A stretch of DNA of 64,000 nucleotides from Coprousia sp963931435 (lineage in GTDB: Bacteria > Actinomycetota > Coriobacteriia > Coriobacteriales > Coriobacteriaceae). The notes under the pieces were generated by a model. That model worked only from the letters and a program-made list of their open reading frames with translations, was not told the DNA's origin and did not search any database. This document shows, piece by piece, positions 33,372 through 43,087 of the stretch. The stretch is from assembly GCA_963931435.1 (NCBI GenBank), contig OZ007012.1, positions 1,922,001 to 1,986,000 on the forward strand, in the 5' to 3' direction. Numbering within the stretch: position 1 is the stretch's first letter; every line of letters begins with the position of its first letter. A program made the translations under genes and the position numbers.

Positions 33372-34748
33372 TTACGGACGCGGCCGTGCGCTCTCCTCCG
33401 CACGCCTGAGGTCCTTGAGCTCCAGCAGGTGGTCGCCGTCGGAGAACGCGCGGTAGATGGCGCGGATGGCGCGCTCGAAGTCATCCTTGTGCACGCCCAC
33501 GATGATGTTGATCTCGTCGGAACCCTGGGCGATCATGCGGATCGAGATGCCCTCCTGGCCGAGCGCCGCGAACAGGCTGCCCGAAACGCCGGGCCGCCCG
33601 ATCATATTGCGGCCCACCGTGGAGATGAGCGCCAGGTCGTCCACGACCTTGATGGAATCGGGCGCGATCTCGGTCTTGATGTCGGCGACGATGGACCACA
33701 CGCAGTCCTTGACGTCATCGCCCTGCACCACCACGGCGAACGAATCGATGCCGGAGGGGATGTGCTCCACCGAGACGTGGTAGCGCTCGAAGATGGAGAG
33801 CACGCGGCGGATGATGCCCACCTCGTTGGACATGTGGTCCTTGAGCACGTGCACGGCCACGAAGTTCTTCTTACCGGTCACGCCCGTGATGATGGGCTCG
33901 CCGGAGATGTAGTCCTCGCGGTCGGAGATGATGGTGCCCTTGTCCTGGGGACGGTTGGTGTTGAGCACGGCGATGGGGATGCCCGCCTCCATCACGGGGA
34001 AGACGGCCTCCTCATGCAGCACCGAGGCACCCATGTAGGAGAGCTCGCGCAGCTCGGAGTAGGTGACGCGGCTGATGGGCTGCGGACGCTCGACGATGCG
34101 CGGGTCGGCGGAGAGGAAGCCCGAGACGTCCGTCCAGTTCTCGTACAGATCGGCGCCCAGGCACTTGGCCAGGATGGAGCCGGAGATGTCGCCGCCGCCG
34201 CGATCAAGCAGCTTGATCTGCCCCTCGCGCGTGGCACCGTAGAAGCCCGGCATCACGAACCCGCCGGGGATGCCGCGCTCCTGCACGAGCTGCTCGGTGC
34301 GCGTCATGGAGAGGGTGCCGTCGTGATGGAACGCCACCACGTCGGCCGCATCGAGGAACGGCAGGTCGAGGCACTCGGCCATGAGGCGCGCGGTGAAGTA
34401 CTCGCCGCGGCTCACCAGCTCCTCGGTGGTGTAGCCGCCCGCCTTGGCCCTCTCAGCGAAGGCGGCGAACTCCTCGCGGATGGGATAGGTGAGGCCCAGT
34501 TCGTCGGCGATGTCGAAGTAGCGCTGGCCGATATCGGCGAGCAGGTCGTCGCACGAGACGTGGTAGCGTACGTGCGCGGCAACGAGATAGAGCAGGTCCG
34601 TAACCTTGGCATCGCTCTTGTAGCGGCGCCCGCAGGCCGAGACGACGATGAAGCGACGCGCTGGATCGGCCCGCACGATGTCGCGGATCTTGAGGAAATG
34701 CTCGGCGTCGGCGACCGATGACCCCCCGAACTTGGCAATCTTAATCAT
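33372..34748 (-). CDS. lysC: Aspartate kinase
   Basis: A 458-residue aspartokinase making aspartyl phosphate, the first step of the aspartate amino-acid family. The kinase motif KFGGSSVADAEHF begins at residue 4, with GRGGSDT-equivalent sequence LDRGGGDISGSILA and then YMGASVLHEEA; two ACT domains end the protein (GRPGVSGSLFAALGQ, SDEINIIVGVHKDD). ATG 34748 is chosen because upstream codons lack homology. It is divergent from thrC (97 bp). The monofunctional type is usually regulated by lysine or threonine. Confidence 0.93.
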   Translation of the reverse strand: MIKIAKFGGSSVADAEHFLKIRDIVRADPARRFIVVSACGRRYKSDAKVTDLLYLVAAHVRYHVSCDDLLADIGQRYFDIADELGLTYPIREEFAAFAERAKAGGYTTEELVSRGEYFTARLMAECLDLPFLDAADVVAFHHDGTLSMTRTEQLVQERGIPGGFVMPGFYGATREGQIKLLDRGGGDISGSILAKCLGADLYENWTDVSGFLSADPRIVERPQPISRVTYSELRELSYMGASVLHEEAVFPVMEAGIPIAVLNTNRPQDKGTIISDREDYISGEPIITGVTGKKNFVAVHVLKDHMSNEVGIIRRVLSIFERYHVSVEHIPSGIDSFAVVVQGDDVKDCVWSIVADIKTEIAPDSIKVVDDLALISTVGRNMIGRPGVSGSLFAALGQEGISIRMIAQGSDEINIIVGVHKDDFERAIRAIYRAFSDGDHLLELKDLRRAEESARPRP

Positions 34749-34845
34749 GACGAAGCGGTTACCTTTCTCGTACCGAGCCTGCTGGGTCGAGCGGCTCTGA
34801 TACCATGGGCGTACCTTCGCACACCCGGCATGAGGAGCAGCTACC

Positions 34846-36462
34846 ATGGGTTTGTATCATAGTACACGTTCGCGCGCAGGTGCCGTCCCCAGTAAAGTCG
34901 CCATACGCGCCGGCATCGCACCGGATGGTGGGCTGTACGTAGCCGATGGTCTAGGCGAGGAGAAACTCGACGTAAGCACCCTGGTGGACAAGGGCTACCA
35001 CGAGATCGCCCGCGCCGTGCTCGGTTTGTTACTACCTGATTACACGCCTGACGAGGTTGCCGCCTGCGTGGACGAGGCCTACGCCGGCACCTTCGCGAGC
35101 CCCGAGGTGACGCCGATCGTGACGCTCGGAGCCCGCGGCGTCGAGACGGCGGGCGAGGGCGCCGCGGCGGACGTCGCGACGGACCGGGACGCGCAGGCAC
35201 CCGGCAGCGCGGGGACCGGTGCGCCCGGTGACGCGAGCGCCGTTGCGACACCCGGCTCCTACGTGCTCGAGCTCTTCCACGGACCCACGAGCGCCTTCAA
35301 GGATGTGGCGCTCCAGATGCTCCCCCGCCTCATGGCACGCGCCCAGAGCGCCGCGGCCGCGGACGGCACCGCCGAGCGCATCATGATCGTCACCGCCACC
35401 TCGGGCGACACGGGCAAGGCGGCGCTTGCCGGTTTCGCCGACGCCCCGGGCTGCGGCATCACCGTCTTCTACCCCGAGGGCAAGGTGAGCCGCGTCCAGG
35501 AGCTGCAGATGACCACGCAGGCCGGCGCCAACGTGAGCGTCGCGGCCGTGCGCGGCAACTTCGACGACGCGCAGAGCGCTGTCAAGCGCATGTTCGGCGA
35601 CCGCGACCTCGCCGGGCGCCTGGCCGCACGGGGCATCGTGCTCAGCAGCGCCAACTCTATCAACGTCGGGCGCCTCGTTCCGCAGGTGGTGTACTACTTC
35701 GCCGCATACGCGCAACTCGTGCGCGCGGGCGCGATCGCGTGCGGCGACGCCGTCGAGTTCTGCGTGCCCACCGGCAACTTCGGCGACGTGCTCGCCGGCT
35801 ACTATGCCAAGCTCCTGGGGCTGCCCGTGGCCAAGCTCATCGTGGCGAGCGACAAGAACAACGTGCTCTACGACTTCCTCACCACGGGCGTCTACGACCG
35901 CAACCGGCCGTTTTTCACCACCACCTCGCCCAGCATGGACATCCTCATCTCGTCGAACCTCGAGCGCATGCTCTACTACCTCTCGGGCGGCGACTGCGAG
36001 CTCATCGCGCGCCTCATGGCCGATCTCGCCGAGACCGGACGCTTCGAAGTAGGGAGCGAGCTCCTGGCCCGGATCCGGGAGGTCTTCGCCTGCGGCTGGG
36101 CGGACGAGGACCAGGTGGCCGCCGCGATCGCCGCATGCTGGCGCGACCACGGCTATCTGATCGACCCGCACACCGCCTGTGGCTACCACGTGCTGGAGAA
36201 CCTCGCCCCTGCGGAAGGTGCTGCCGCGCGCGTGGTCCTCTCCACCGCGAGCCCCTACAAGTTCCCGCGCGCCGTGCTCGAGGCGCTCGGCGAGAAGGCT
36301 CCTGCCGACGATTTCGCCTGCATGCGCGCGCTTGAGGCCACAACCGGCACGACCGCCCCGACGCAGCTCGCCGCGCTGGAGGACGCGGAGGTGCGCCACA
36401 CGGTGACCGTGGACATCGAGGACATGGGAGGCTTCGTCGAGGAGGCCTGCGGGAAGCTGTAG
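34846..36462 (+). CDS. thrC: Threonine synthase
   Basis: A 538-residue PLP enzyme converting O-phosphohomoserine to threonine. PLP lysine is in HGPTSAFKDVALQ; ATSGDTGKAAL and PTGNFGDVLAGYYAK are further active-site motifs. It is of the longer YeaN-like threonine synthase type. Residues about 92-130 form an Ala/Gly/Asp-rich insertion just before the PLP lysine domain, which is not typical and may be a lineage-specific loop. GAGGAGC precedes ATG 34846. The homoserine kinase gene follows on the same strand; a homoserine dehydrogenase gene is not in the window. Confidence 0.94.
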   Translation: MGLYHSTRSRAGAVPSKVAIRAGIAPDGGLYVADGLGEEKLDVSTLVDKGYHEIARAVLGLLLPDYTPDEVAACVDEAYAGTFASPEVTPIVTLGARGVETAGEGAAADVATDRDAQAPGSAGTGAPGDASAVATPGSYVLELFHGPTSAFKDVALQMLPRLMARAQSAAAADGTAERIMIVTATSGDTGKAALAGFADAPGCGITVFYPEGKVSRVQELQMTTQAGANVSVAAVRGNFDDAQSAVKRMFGDRDLAGRLAARGIVLSSANSINVGRLVPQVVYYFAAYAQLVRAGAIACGDAVEFCVPTGNFGDVLAGYYAKLLGLPVAKLIVASDKNNVLYDFLTTGVYDRNRPFFTTTSPSMDILISSNLERMLYYLSGGDCELIARLMADLAETGRFEVGSELLARIREVFACGWADEDQVAAAIAACWRDHGYLIDPHTACGYHVLENLAPAEGAAARVVLSTASPYKFPRAVLEALGEKAPADDFACMRALEATTGTTAPTQLAALEDAEVRHTVTVDIEDMGGFVEEACGKL

Positions 36463-36528
36463 TGCGCTAGCGGTTGGACGGAGGGGAGGGGTGTTTCATC
36501 CGGCGCTTCGGACAGTCCTCGCTCGATC

Positions 36529-36549
36529 GGAGGCGCCACTGGCGCCTCC
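36529..36549 (+). terminator. Hairpin between thrC and thrB
   Basis: A 9-bp perfect GGAGGCGCC/GGCGCCTCC stem with a 3-nt loop lies about 65 bp after thrC. It is followed by TCCTTGCT rather than a T-run. It may attenuate expression of thrB relative to thrC. Confidence 0.45.
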
Positions 36550-36663
36550 TCCTTGCTGCGGAACTCGCGGCGGACGAAACAACCTTCCCCTCCGCGCGCA
36601 CTGGCTACGGATCCCCGGTAGAGCTTCCTCGCCGCCAGCTGAGAAAGAGAAAGGACCTAGAGC

Positions 36664-37545
36664 ATGATCCGCATCACCGTTCCCGCAACGAGCGCGAACC
36701 TCGGCATCGGCTACGACACGCTGGGCATGGCGGTCTCGCTCTACGCGCAGATTCAGATGGACCGCGCCGACGCGCTCGCCATCACCGGCTGCCCCGAGGA
36801 GTTCCGCAACGCCGACAACATGGTCTACCAGGCCTTTATATACGCGCTCCAGACGTGGGGCGAGGAGGCCTTCCCCATCTCGATCGACATCCAGACCGAG
36901 GTGCCCGTCGCGCGCGGCCTCGGCTCGAGCTCCACGCTCGTGGTCGCCGGCATCATGGGGGCCGCCGCGCTCACCGGCCACACCATCACCCGCGAGGAGC
37001 TCGTGGCGCTCGCCACCGCCCTGGAGGGCCACCCCGACAACGTCGCCCCAGCCATCTTGGGCGCGGCGGTGTGCTCCTTCACCCCCGAGGGCGAGCTGCC
37101 GCGCTGCCTGCGCTACGACGTGTCGCCGCGGCTCCGGTTTGTGACCGTCATCCCGCCCTACGAGGTGCACACGTCCGAGGCGCGCAAGGTCGTGCCGCAG
37201 GAGGTGCCGCTCTCCACGGCCGTGTGGCAGATGGGGCGCATCGCCGGACTCACCCGGGGGCTCGAGACGGGCAACCTCGACCTCATCGCCGCCGCCAACG
37301 ACGACCGCCTGCAGGAGCCGTACCGCCGCGGGCTCATCCCCGACTACGACGCCATCCGCGCAACCTGCCTCGCCGGCGGGGCCAAGACGCTCTGGATCTC
37401 GGGCTCGGGCTCGACCCTCATGGCCGTGACGGACGACACCATCGTGGCCAAGTTCTTGCAGGTGCGCCTGCGCGAGCAGTTTCCCGCGTGCGAGACGCAC
37501 ATCCTCACCTGCGACACCGAGGGCGCCCAGATCGAATACCTGTAG
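36664..37545 (+). CDS. thrB: Homoserine kinase
   Basis: A 293-residue GHMP kinase phosphorylating homoserine for threonine synthase. N-terminal PATSANLGIGYDTLG, ATP-binding GLGSSSTLV, and C-terminal ISGSGSTLMAV match the family. AAAGGA precedes the start. It is downstream of thrC and probably expressed with it. Confidence 0.94.
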   Translation: MIRITVPATSANLGIGYDTLGMAVSLYAQIQMDRADALAITGCPEEFRNADNMVYQAFIYALQTWGEEAFPISIDIQTEVPVARGLGSSSTLVVAGIMGAAALTGHTITREELVALATALEGHPDNVAPAILGAAVCSFTPEGELPRCLRYDVSPRLRFVTVIPPYEVHTSEARKVVPQEVPLSTAVWQMGRIAGLTRGLETGNLDLIAAANDDRLQEPYRRGLIPDYDAIRATCLAGGAKTLWISGSGSTLMAVTDDTIVAKFLQVRLREQFPACETHILTCDTEGAQIEYL

Positions 37546-37595
37546 GGCCGGCAGCCTGTGCCGCCTCGCCCATACGGCCGCGCCTTTTCGCCGGC

Positions 37596-38267
37596 TCAGC
37601 TGCGGCGCCAGTAGGCGATGGCGATCTGGGTGCGGTTCTTGAGGTGGAGCTTGGAGAGAATCGTGCTGATATGGTTGCGGACGGTGCCTTCGCTCAGATA
37701 CGCCGCCTGCGCAATCTCGCGGTTGTCGAGGCCGTCGGCGATGAGCTCGGCCACCTCGCGCTCGCGCTCTGTCAGGCAGGCGAAGGGGTCGATGGCAGGA
37801 TTCGTGTGACGGGTAGTCGCCGCTGCCACCAATGACGCACTCGCCTGCGATGCCGACGTGTTCATGCACGATACGCGTGCGAGGACCTCACCCTCGAGCA
37901 CGCTCTGCCCGCCCATGACGGCGCGCAGGGCCGGCGCGACCGCGGCGATGTCCTGCTTGATGAGGTAACCCCGTGCGCCGAGCGCAAGGGCGCGCACGAT
38001 GTACTCGTCGTCCGAGAACGTGGTGAGAAAGACGATGCGCGCCGCCGGATCACGGCCGAGGATCTCCTGCGCGGCGGAAAGGCCGTCGCGCCCGGGCATC
38101 TGGATGTCCATGAGCACGATGTCCGGTGCCGCCTCCGCAAAGAGCCGCACCGCCGCATCACCGTCGGCACCCGTGCCGACGACCTCGATGTCCCCCTCGG
38201 CGCCCAAGATGATGCCGAGCGATTCGCATACGAGCGCATCGTCGTCGATGATCACGACCCTCATCAT
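37596..38267 (-). CDS. NarL/LuxR-family response regulator
   Basis: A 223-residue regulator: receiver domain (IIDDDALV, Asp in IVLMDIQMPG, Thr/Lys in LTTFSDDEY and YLIKQD) and a C-terminal LuxR-type HTH (LTEREREVAELIADGLDNREIAQAAYLSEGTVRNHISTILSKL). It overlaps the end of the histidine kinase gene by 4 bp. It probably activates the divergent ABC exporter operon starting at 39666. Confidence 0.92.
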   Translation of the reverse strand: MMRVVIIDDDALVCESLGIILGAEGDIEVVGTGADGDAAVRLFAEAAPDIVLMDIQMPGRDGLSAAQEILGRDPAARIVFLTTFSDDEYIVRALALGARGYLIKQDIAAVAPALRAVMGGQSVLEGEVLARVSCMNTSASQASASLVAAATTRHTNPAIDPFACLTEREREVAELIADGLDNREIAQAAYLSEGTVRNHISTILSKLHLKNRTQIAIAYWRRS

Positions 38268-39523
38268 GCCTCCTGCCGTTTGGGGATGCTGGCGAATACG
38301 CGCCAGCCGCCTGCCAGCCCGCCCGCGCCGATGGGGCCGGCGCGAAACGTGCCGCCGAGCGCCTGCACGCGCTCCTCGAGCGAGACGAGGCCCATGCCAC
38401 CGCGTGCCTCCGCCTGAGAGCCGGCGGTGAGGCTGGCGTCCGAGACCCCATCGTTCTCTATGGTCAGCTGCCAGAAACCGGGGTGCTCTGCCAGCGTGAG
38501 CGCAACGTCGCGGACATCGGCGTGGCGGGCAACGTTAGAGAGCGCCTCGCGCGTGACGGCTCGCAGGCATGCCGCCACCTGCGGCGGGGCGACCGTTGCC
38601 TCCAGCCGGCACCGCACAGAAAGCCCGCTCTCGGCTGCGATGCGCTCAATCTGCGCCGCAAGGTCGATATGGTCATCATGCAGGTCGTGCACGCTCGTGC
38701 GCACGGTGTCGAGCGCCTCGCTCAGGCTCTCCCCCACCGCCTCGAATGCGGAACGCACCCGCTCGTCCTGGGCAAACACCACCTGATAGGCCTGCGCCTG
38801 CAGGTGCGCGCGTGTGAGAAGATGGCCCACGTTGTCGTGAATCTCGCGCGCGATGCGCGAGCGCTCTTCCAGCACCGCGAGACGCACCTCGAGCTCGCGC
38901 TTGTCGCGCAGGTCGCGGTTCTGCATCTCGAGCGCCTGCGAGCGCGCCGCCAAATCGTCGCGCTCCCGCAGGTTGGCAGCACGCTGCGCCCGCGTGGCTC
39001 CGGTCCGCCAGGCGAGCAGGCAGGCTGCGGCGACAAAGCCTGTCATCAGAACCTTCGCCGCAACGGGCAAGCCCGGCGCGCGCCAGCTCGCCACAAGCGC
39101 CGCCGCAGGCATGGCCAGCAGCAGGCGGCGCGGGCAACACGCAAGGTCGTAGGCCGCCAGCGGCAGGGCGAAGAGCGCCTCGGGGACGGCAAGGGCCAGC
39201 ATGCACACGCCTGCAGGAGCTGCTGCGGGCACGCGCGGCGCGAACGAGCGCAAATGACCCCGCGCCTCCTGCATCCCATCCATCCGAGCGGATACGCAAG
39301 CGGATGAAGGCGCCTTACTGCCAACGGCCCCGCACCGAAGTGGAGGCAGCACAGCATCTCTCCGACCTGCACCCGCGCCGTGCGGCCTCCGACATGCCTC
39401 GGCCAGAAACGTCGCCGTCGCACCCACGAGCAAGCAGGACACCGTAGCAGCACGCGGCGCAAACGCCACGCCTGCAACGACCACCGCAAACAGTAGGGCA
39501 ACCTTGTCATACAACCTTTCCAT
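38264..39523 (-). CDS. Sensor histidine kinase, HisKA_3 type
   Basis: A 419-residue membrane kinase of the NarX/DesK class. The N-terminal half contains several hydrophobic spans, then a coiled segment and the phospho-His box EERSRIAREIHDNVGHLL; the ATPase part has REALSNVARHAD and GGMGLVSLEERVQALGG. It is cotranscribed with the LuxR-type regulator and divergent from the ABC exporter. The signal is unknown, possibly membrane perturbation. Confidence 0.92.
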   Translation of the reverse strand: MERLYDKVALLFAVVVAGVAFAPRAATVSCLLVGATATFLAEACRRPHGAGAGRRDAVLPPLRCGAVGSKAPSSACVSARMDGMQEARGHLRSFAPRVPAAAPAGVCMLALAVPEALFALPLAAYDLACCPRRLLLAMPAAALVASWRAPGLPVAAKVLMTGFVAAACLLAWRTGATRAQRAANLRERDDLAARSQALEMQNRDLRDKRELEVRLAVLEERSRIAREIHDNVGHLLTRAHLQAQAYQVVFAQDERVRSAFEAVGESLSEALDTVRTSVHDLHDDHIDLAAQIERIAAESGLSVRCRLEATVAPPQVAACLRAVTREALSNVARHADVRDVALTLAEHPGFWQLTIENDGVSDASLTAGSQAEARGGMGLVSLEERVQALGGTFRAGPIGAGGLAGGWRVFASIPKRQEA

Positions 39524-39665
39524 AGCGTCAGTCTATCGCAGGCGCCCGCGCCCGCAAACCGTGACAAACGTCACTTCCCGCCCCGGCGGCGCTAGGCGAT
39601 ACTGCGACTAACCTGAACAGCCGTGCCCCACCCGAGGTACGGCGCTACAACCAAGGAGGGTACCC

Positions 39666-40634
39666 GTGGCCATCGTATCGGTACGCCAGCTCGTCAAGCG
39701 CTACGGCGACCTCGTCGCGCTCGACCACTTCGACCTCATCGTCGAGCGGGGCGAGGTCCTGGGGCTCCTCGGCCCCAACGGGTGCGGCAAGACCACCGCC
39801 ATCAACTGCATGCTGTCGCTGCTCACCTACGACAGGGGTTCGATCGAGCTCTTTGGCGAGACGATGGCGCCCACGCGCTACGACCTCAAGCGGCGCATCG
39901 GCATCGTGCCGCAGCAGGTGGCCGTCTTCAACGAACTCACCGTGGAGGAGAACGTCGACGCCTTCTGCTCGCTCTATGTGAGTGACCGTGCACGGCGGCG
40001 CGCGCTCGTGGACCGCGCCATCACCTTCGTAGGGCTCGAGGACTTCCGCCGCTTCCGCCCGCAGAAGCTCTCCGGCGGCCTCCTGCGCCGCCTCAACATC
40101 GCGTGCGGCATCGCCCACGAGCCGGAGCTCATCTTCTTTGACGAGCCCACCGTCGCCGTGGACCCGCAAAGCAGAAACGCCATCCTCTCCGGCATCCTCG
40201 AGCTCGTGGACGCCGGCGCTACCGTGGTCTACACGAGCCACTACATGGAGGAGGTCGAGCAAATTTGCAGCCGCATCATGATCATGGACCGTGGGCGCGC
40301 CGTGGCCGAGGGCACGGTCGGCGAGCTCAAGGGCATGATCGGCATCGGTGAGAAGATCGTGGCCGAGGTGCCCGACCTGCCCGACGCCGCGCTCGACGCC
40401 GTGCGCTGCCTGCCCGCCACCGTATCGGCGAGCTACCGCGGGCGCGAGCTGCACGTCTCCTGCGCGCAGGGCGCGAGCCACCTTACCGAGGTGCTCGAGG
40501 CGCTCGCGGGATGCGGCGTGGCCCCCGTGCGCGTGTACTCCGAGCCGCCCACCTTGAACGACGTCTTCCTCGAGATAACCGGCAGCGAGCTCCGCGACCA
40601 CGGGGCCGACTCCGCGCCCGCGGACGGACGGTGA
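39666..40634 (+). CDS. ABC transporter ATP-binding protein (ABC-2 exporter)
   Basis: A 322-residue ATPase: Walker A GPNGCGKTT, signature KLSGGLLRR, Walker B LIFFDEPTVAVD, H-loop YTSHYMEEV and a C-terminal regulatory part. The start is GTG at 39666, supported by AAGGAGGG. Its TGA overlaps the GTG start of the first permease. Together with two permeases it forms a drug- or lipid-type exporter likely controlled by the divergent two-component system. Confidence 0.92.
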   Translation: MAIVSVRQLVKRYGDLVALDHFDLIVERGEVLGLLGPNGCGKTTAINCMLSLLTYDRGSIELFGETMAPTRYDLKRRIGIVPQQVAVFNELTVEENVDAFCSLYVSDRARRRALVDRAITFVGLEDFRRFRPQKLSGGLLRRLNIACGIAHEPELIFFDEPTVAVDPQSRNAILSGILELVDAGATVVYTSHYMEEVEQICSRIMIMDRGRAVAEGTVGELKGMIGIGEKIVAEVPDLPDAALDAVRCLPATVSASYRGRELHVSCAQGASHLTEVLEALAGCGVAPVRVYSEPPTLNDVFLEITGSELRDHGADSAPADGR

Positions 40635-41833
40635 GGGCCGTGTTCACCCAGATCTACTACAACGTACGCATGGCACTGCGCAGCACCGGCGTCGTCATCT
40701 GGTGCTTTGCGTTTCCCCTCATCATGGCGACCATCTTCATGACCATGTTCTCTGGCATGCAGTCGAACCAGAGCACCCACACCATCGCGCTTGGCGTTGT
40801 GGAGGATGCAAGCTGGCGTGAGGCGACGGGCCTCCGCACGATGCTCGAGGGCCTCACCCGCGCAGACGAGGGGGCGGACGGCGTGCCGTTGCTCGCCCTC
40901 ACCGGCTACGCGGACCGCGATGCGGCCGAGGCCGCCGTGCTCGACGGGGCGGTGGATGCAGCGCTTATGGTGGACGGGGACGGTGCGCCGAGCCTGATCG
41001 TCTCGCCCGCGGACGCCGGCTCGACCGACCAAGCCATCATCCAGACCGTCCTCGACCGCTATCTGCAGGGCGAGGAGCTTGCCGGCAGCCTGGCCAAGCA
41101 GGACCCGGCGGCGCTTGCCGACCCCGCCGCCCGAGCCGCGCTCGCCCAAAACCTCTCCGGCGACGAGGCCTCCACCGCCGAGCTCAGCGTGCTGCGCGAG
41201 CCGCCGAGCGAGCTCAGCCGCTTCTACTACGCGCTCCTCGGCTACGCGTGCATCATGTGCTCCACCGTCGCCCAAACGCTTATCGACCGGACGCGCATCG
41301 CCGCCACGCCCGAGGGCACGCGCCGGCAGGCGGGCGCCCTGCCGCCCGGCCGCCAGCTCGCGGCGGCGCTCGTGGCGAGCTGGCTCATCGTCATGGCGAG
41401 CATGATGCTCGCCGTCGCCTACTTCTACTTCATCGCTGGTGTCTCCTTCGGCGGCAGGCTCTGGCTCACGCCGGTAGCCTGCGGGGTCTGTGCCCTCGTT
41501 TCGTGCTCGCTCGGTGCCTTTGTGGGGTCGCTCCCCGGGGTGCGCCCGGGAGTGAAGGACGCCCTCATCACCATCGCCTCCCTTGCACTCTCGCTCCCCG
41601 CGGGGCTCTTCGGCACGCCGGCGCTCGGGCTTGCCAACTGGCTCTCGCAGCACGCGCCGATCGTCCAGCTGCTCAACCCGACCGTCCAAGCGGGCGAGGC
41701 CATGCTCGCCCTCACGTTCTTCGACTCCCTTAAACCCTTCGCGTCCGCGTGCGGAGCGCTGCTCGTCATTGCCGCCGTGCTCGGTGCGGGTGCGTATATC
41801 TTTATGAGGAGGCAGCGCTATGCCCGTGCTTAA
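40631..41833 (+). CDS. ABC-2 family permease 1
   Basis: A 400-residue membrane protein. One N-terminal span (VVIWCFAFPLIMATIFMTMF) is followed by a large extracellular domain about residues 40-200, then five C-terminal spans. This is the NatB/YhgE-like ABC-2 layout. The GTG at 40631 overlaps the ATPase stop (GTGA), making translational coupling likely; an alternative GTG is at 40640. The next permease overlaps it by 14 bp. Confidence 0.88.
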   Translation: MRAVFTQIYYNVRMALRSTGVVIWCFAFPLIMATIFMTMFSGMQSNQSTHTIALGVVEDASWREATGLRTMLEGLTRADEGADGVPLLALTGYADRDAAEAAVLDGAVDAALMVDGDGAPSLIVSPADAGSTDQAIIQTVLDRYLQGEELAGSLAKQDPAALADPAARAALAQNLSGDEASTAELSVLREPPSELSRFYYALLGYACIMCSTVAQTLIDRTRIAATPEGTRRQAGALPPGRQLAAALVASWLIVMASMMLAVAYFYFIAGVSFGGRLWLTPVACGVCALVSCSLGAFVGSLPGVRPGVKDALITIASLALSLPAGLFGTPALGLANWLSQHAPIVQLLNPTVQAGEAMLALTFFDSLKPFASACGALLVIAAVLGAGAYIFMRRQRYARA

Positions 41834-43001
41834 GATCGCCGTCCGGCTCATTTCCGAGCACCGTGCGCTCTTTGCCATCTACGTGCTGCTGTTCTCGGCG
41901 GTAGGGGCCTTTGCCGCCGGGAGCCTCGGTCCTGTGAGCACAACATATGAGGCAGCGCGGCCGGTGGTTGCCATCGTCGACCGCGACGGAAGCACCGTCT
42001 CCCGCGCGCTTGCCGAGCATGTAACCTCGGCAAGCGAGGTCACCGATCTTGCCGACAGCACGCGCGCCCTGCAGGAGGCCGCCGCCAAGAACTACGCGGA
42101 CTACGTCCTCGTTATCCCCGCGGGGTATGGGGAGGAACTCATCGATGCGGCGCGCGCCGGCACCGCCGCGCCCGACCTCGAGTGCGTGGTGAGCTACACG
42201 AGCGCGAACGGCTCGCTCATGGACGAGCGGGTGCGGGGCTATGCCCAGGAGCTCTACGCCATGGCGGCGGCAAGCCCTTCCGCGAGCGCTGAGGAGCTGG
42301 TGGGGCTTGTCAACGCGGCGCAGGGAGCGGGCACCTCGGTCGAGGTCGTCGACACAGAGACCCCGGGGCTGCCCGTCACCTACCTCGTGTACTGCCAGTT
42401 CGCCCTCTACGCGCTCTTCGGCGGTATCGCTGCCATCGTGGGCGTGGGCCTTGCGGACCTGCGCCTGCCCGAGGTGCGCCAGCGCATCGGCGCCGCCCCA
42501 GTGGCGAGCTCCGCGTTCGACGGGCAGATCGCCGGTGCGATTGCGCTCTGCGGCATCGCCGTATGGGGCATCAACGCCGCGGTGGGGGTCGCGCTCTACG
42601 CCGGGGAGCTCGTACGCGTGCCCGCAGCACTCACCGCACTCATGCTCGTCATCCTCTTGGCACTCATGCTCGTAGGTATGGCGTTCGGTTTTTTGATTTG
42701 GCAGCTCGGCGTGCGGCGCGAGCTCGTGCATGCACTCGTCAACATCTCCGCCATGATCATCTCGTTTCTGGCGGGCACCTGGGTGCCGCTCGCCAATATG
42801 ACGCCCGAGGTGCTGGCGGTGGCGCGGTTCACACCCGGGTACTGGGCCGTGAGCGCCATGGGCGAGTTGGTGCGCGCAACGGGCGTAACGGGCGAGCTCG
42901 TGGCGACGGTCGTCGGCAACGCAGGCATCGTGGCGCTCTTTGCGCTCGCCGTCGCCGCTGCCGGGCTCGCCGTGGGACGTGCCCGCCGCGCCGTCGCATA
43001 G
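41820..43001 (+). CDS. ABC-2 family permease 2
   Basis: A 393-residue membrane protein with the same layout as its neighbour: one N-terminal span (LFAIYVLLFSAVGAFAAG), an extracellular domain up to about 190 and several C-terminal spans. The two permeases likely form a heterodimer with the upstream ATPase. GAGGCAGC precedes the ATG at 41820 inside the end of the previous gene. Confidence 0.88.
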   Translation: MPVLKIAVRLISEHRALFAIYVLLFSAVGAFAAGSLGPVSTTYEAARPVVAIVDRDGSTVSRALAEHVTSASEVTDLADSTRALQEAAAKNYADYVLVIPAGYGEELIDAARAGTAAPDLECVVSYTSANGSLMDERVRGYAQELYAMAAASPSASAEELVGLVNAAQGAGTSVEVVDTETPGLPVTYLVYCQFALYALFGGIAAIVGVGLADLRLPEVRQRIGAAPVASSAFDGQIAGAIALCGIAVWGINAAVGVALYAGELVRVPAALTALMLVILLALMLVGMAFGFLIWQLGVRRELVHALVNISAMIISFLAGTWVPLANMTPEVLAVARFTPGYWAVSAMGELVRATGVTGELVATVVGNAGIVALFALAVAAAGLAVGRARRAVA

Positions 43002-43087
43002 GTCCCAAGCAAACTAAGCGACGTCTGGCTCACCCATGGGTCAGACGCTGCCTGCTTGTCGCGTCTGCCCAAGATGCAACGGTCGGG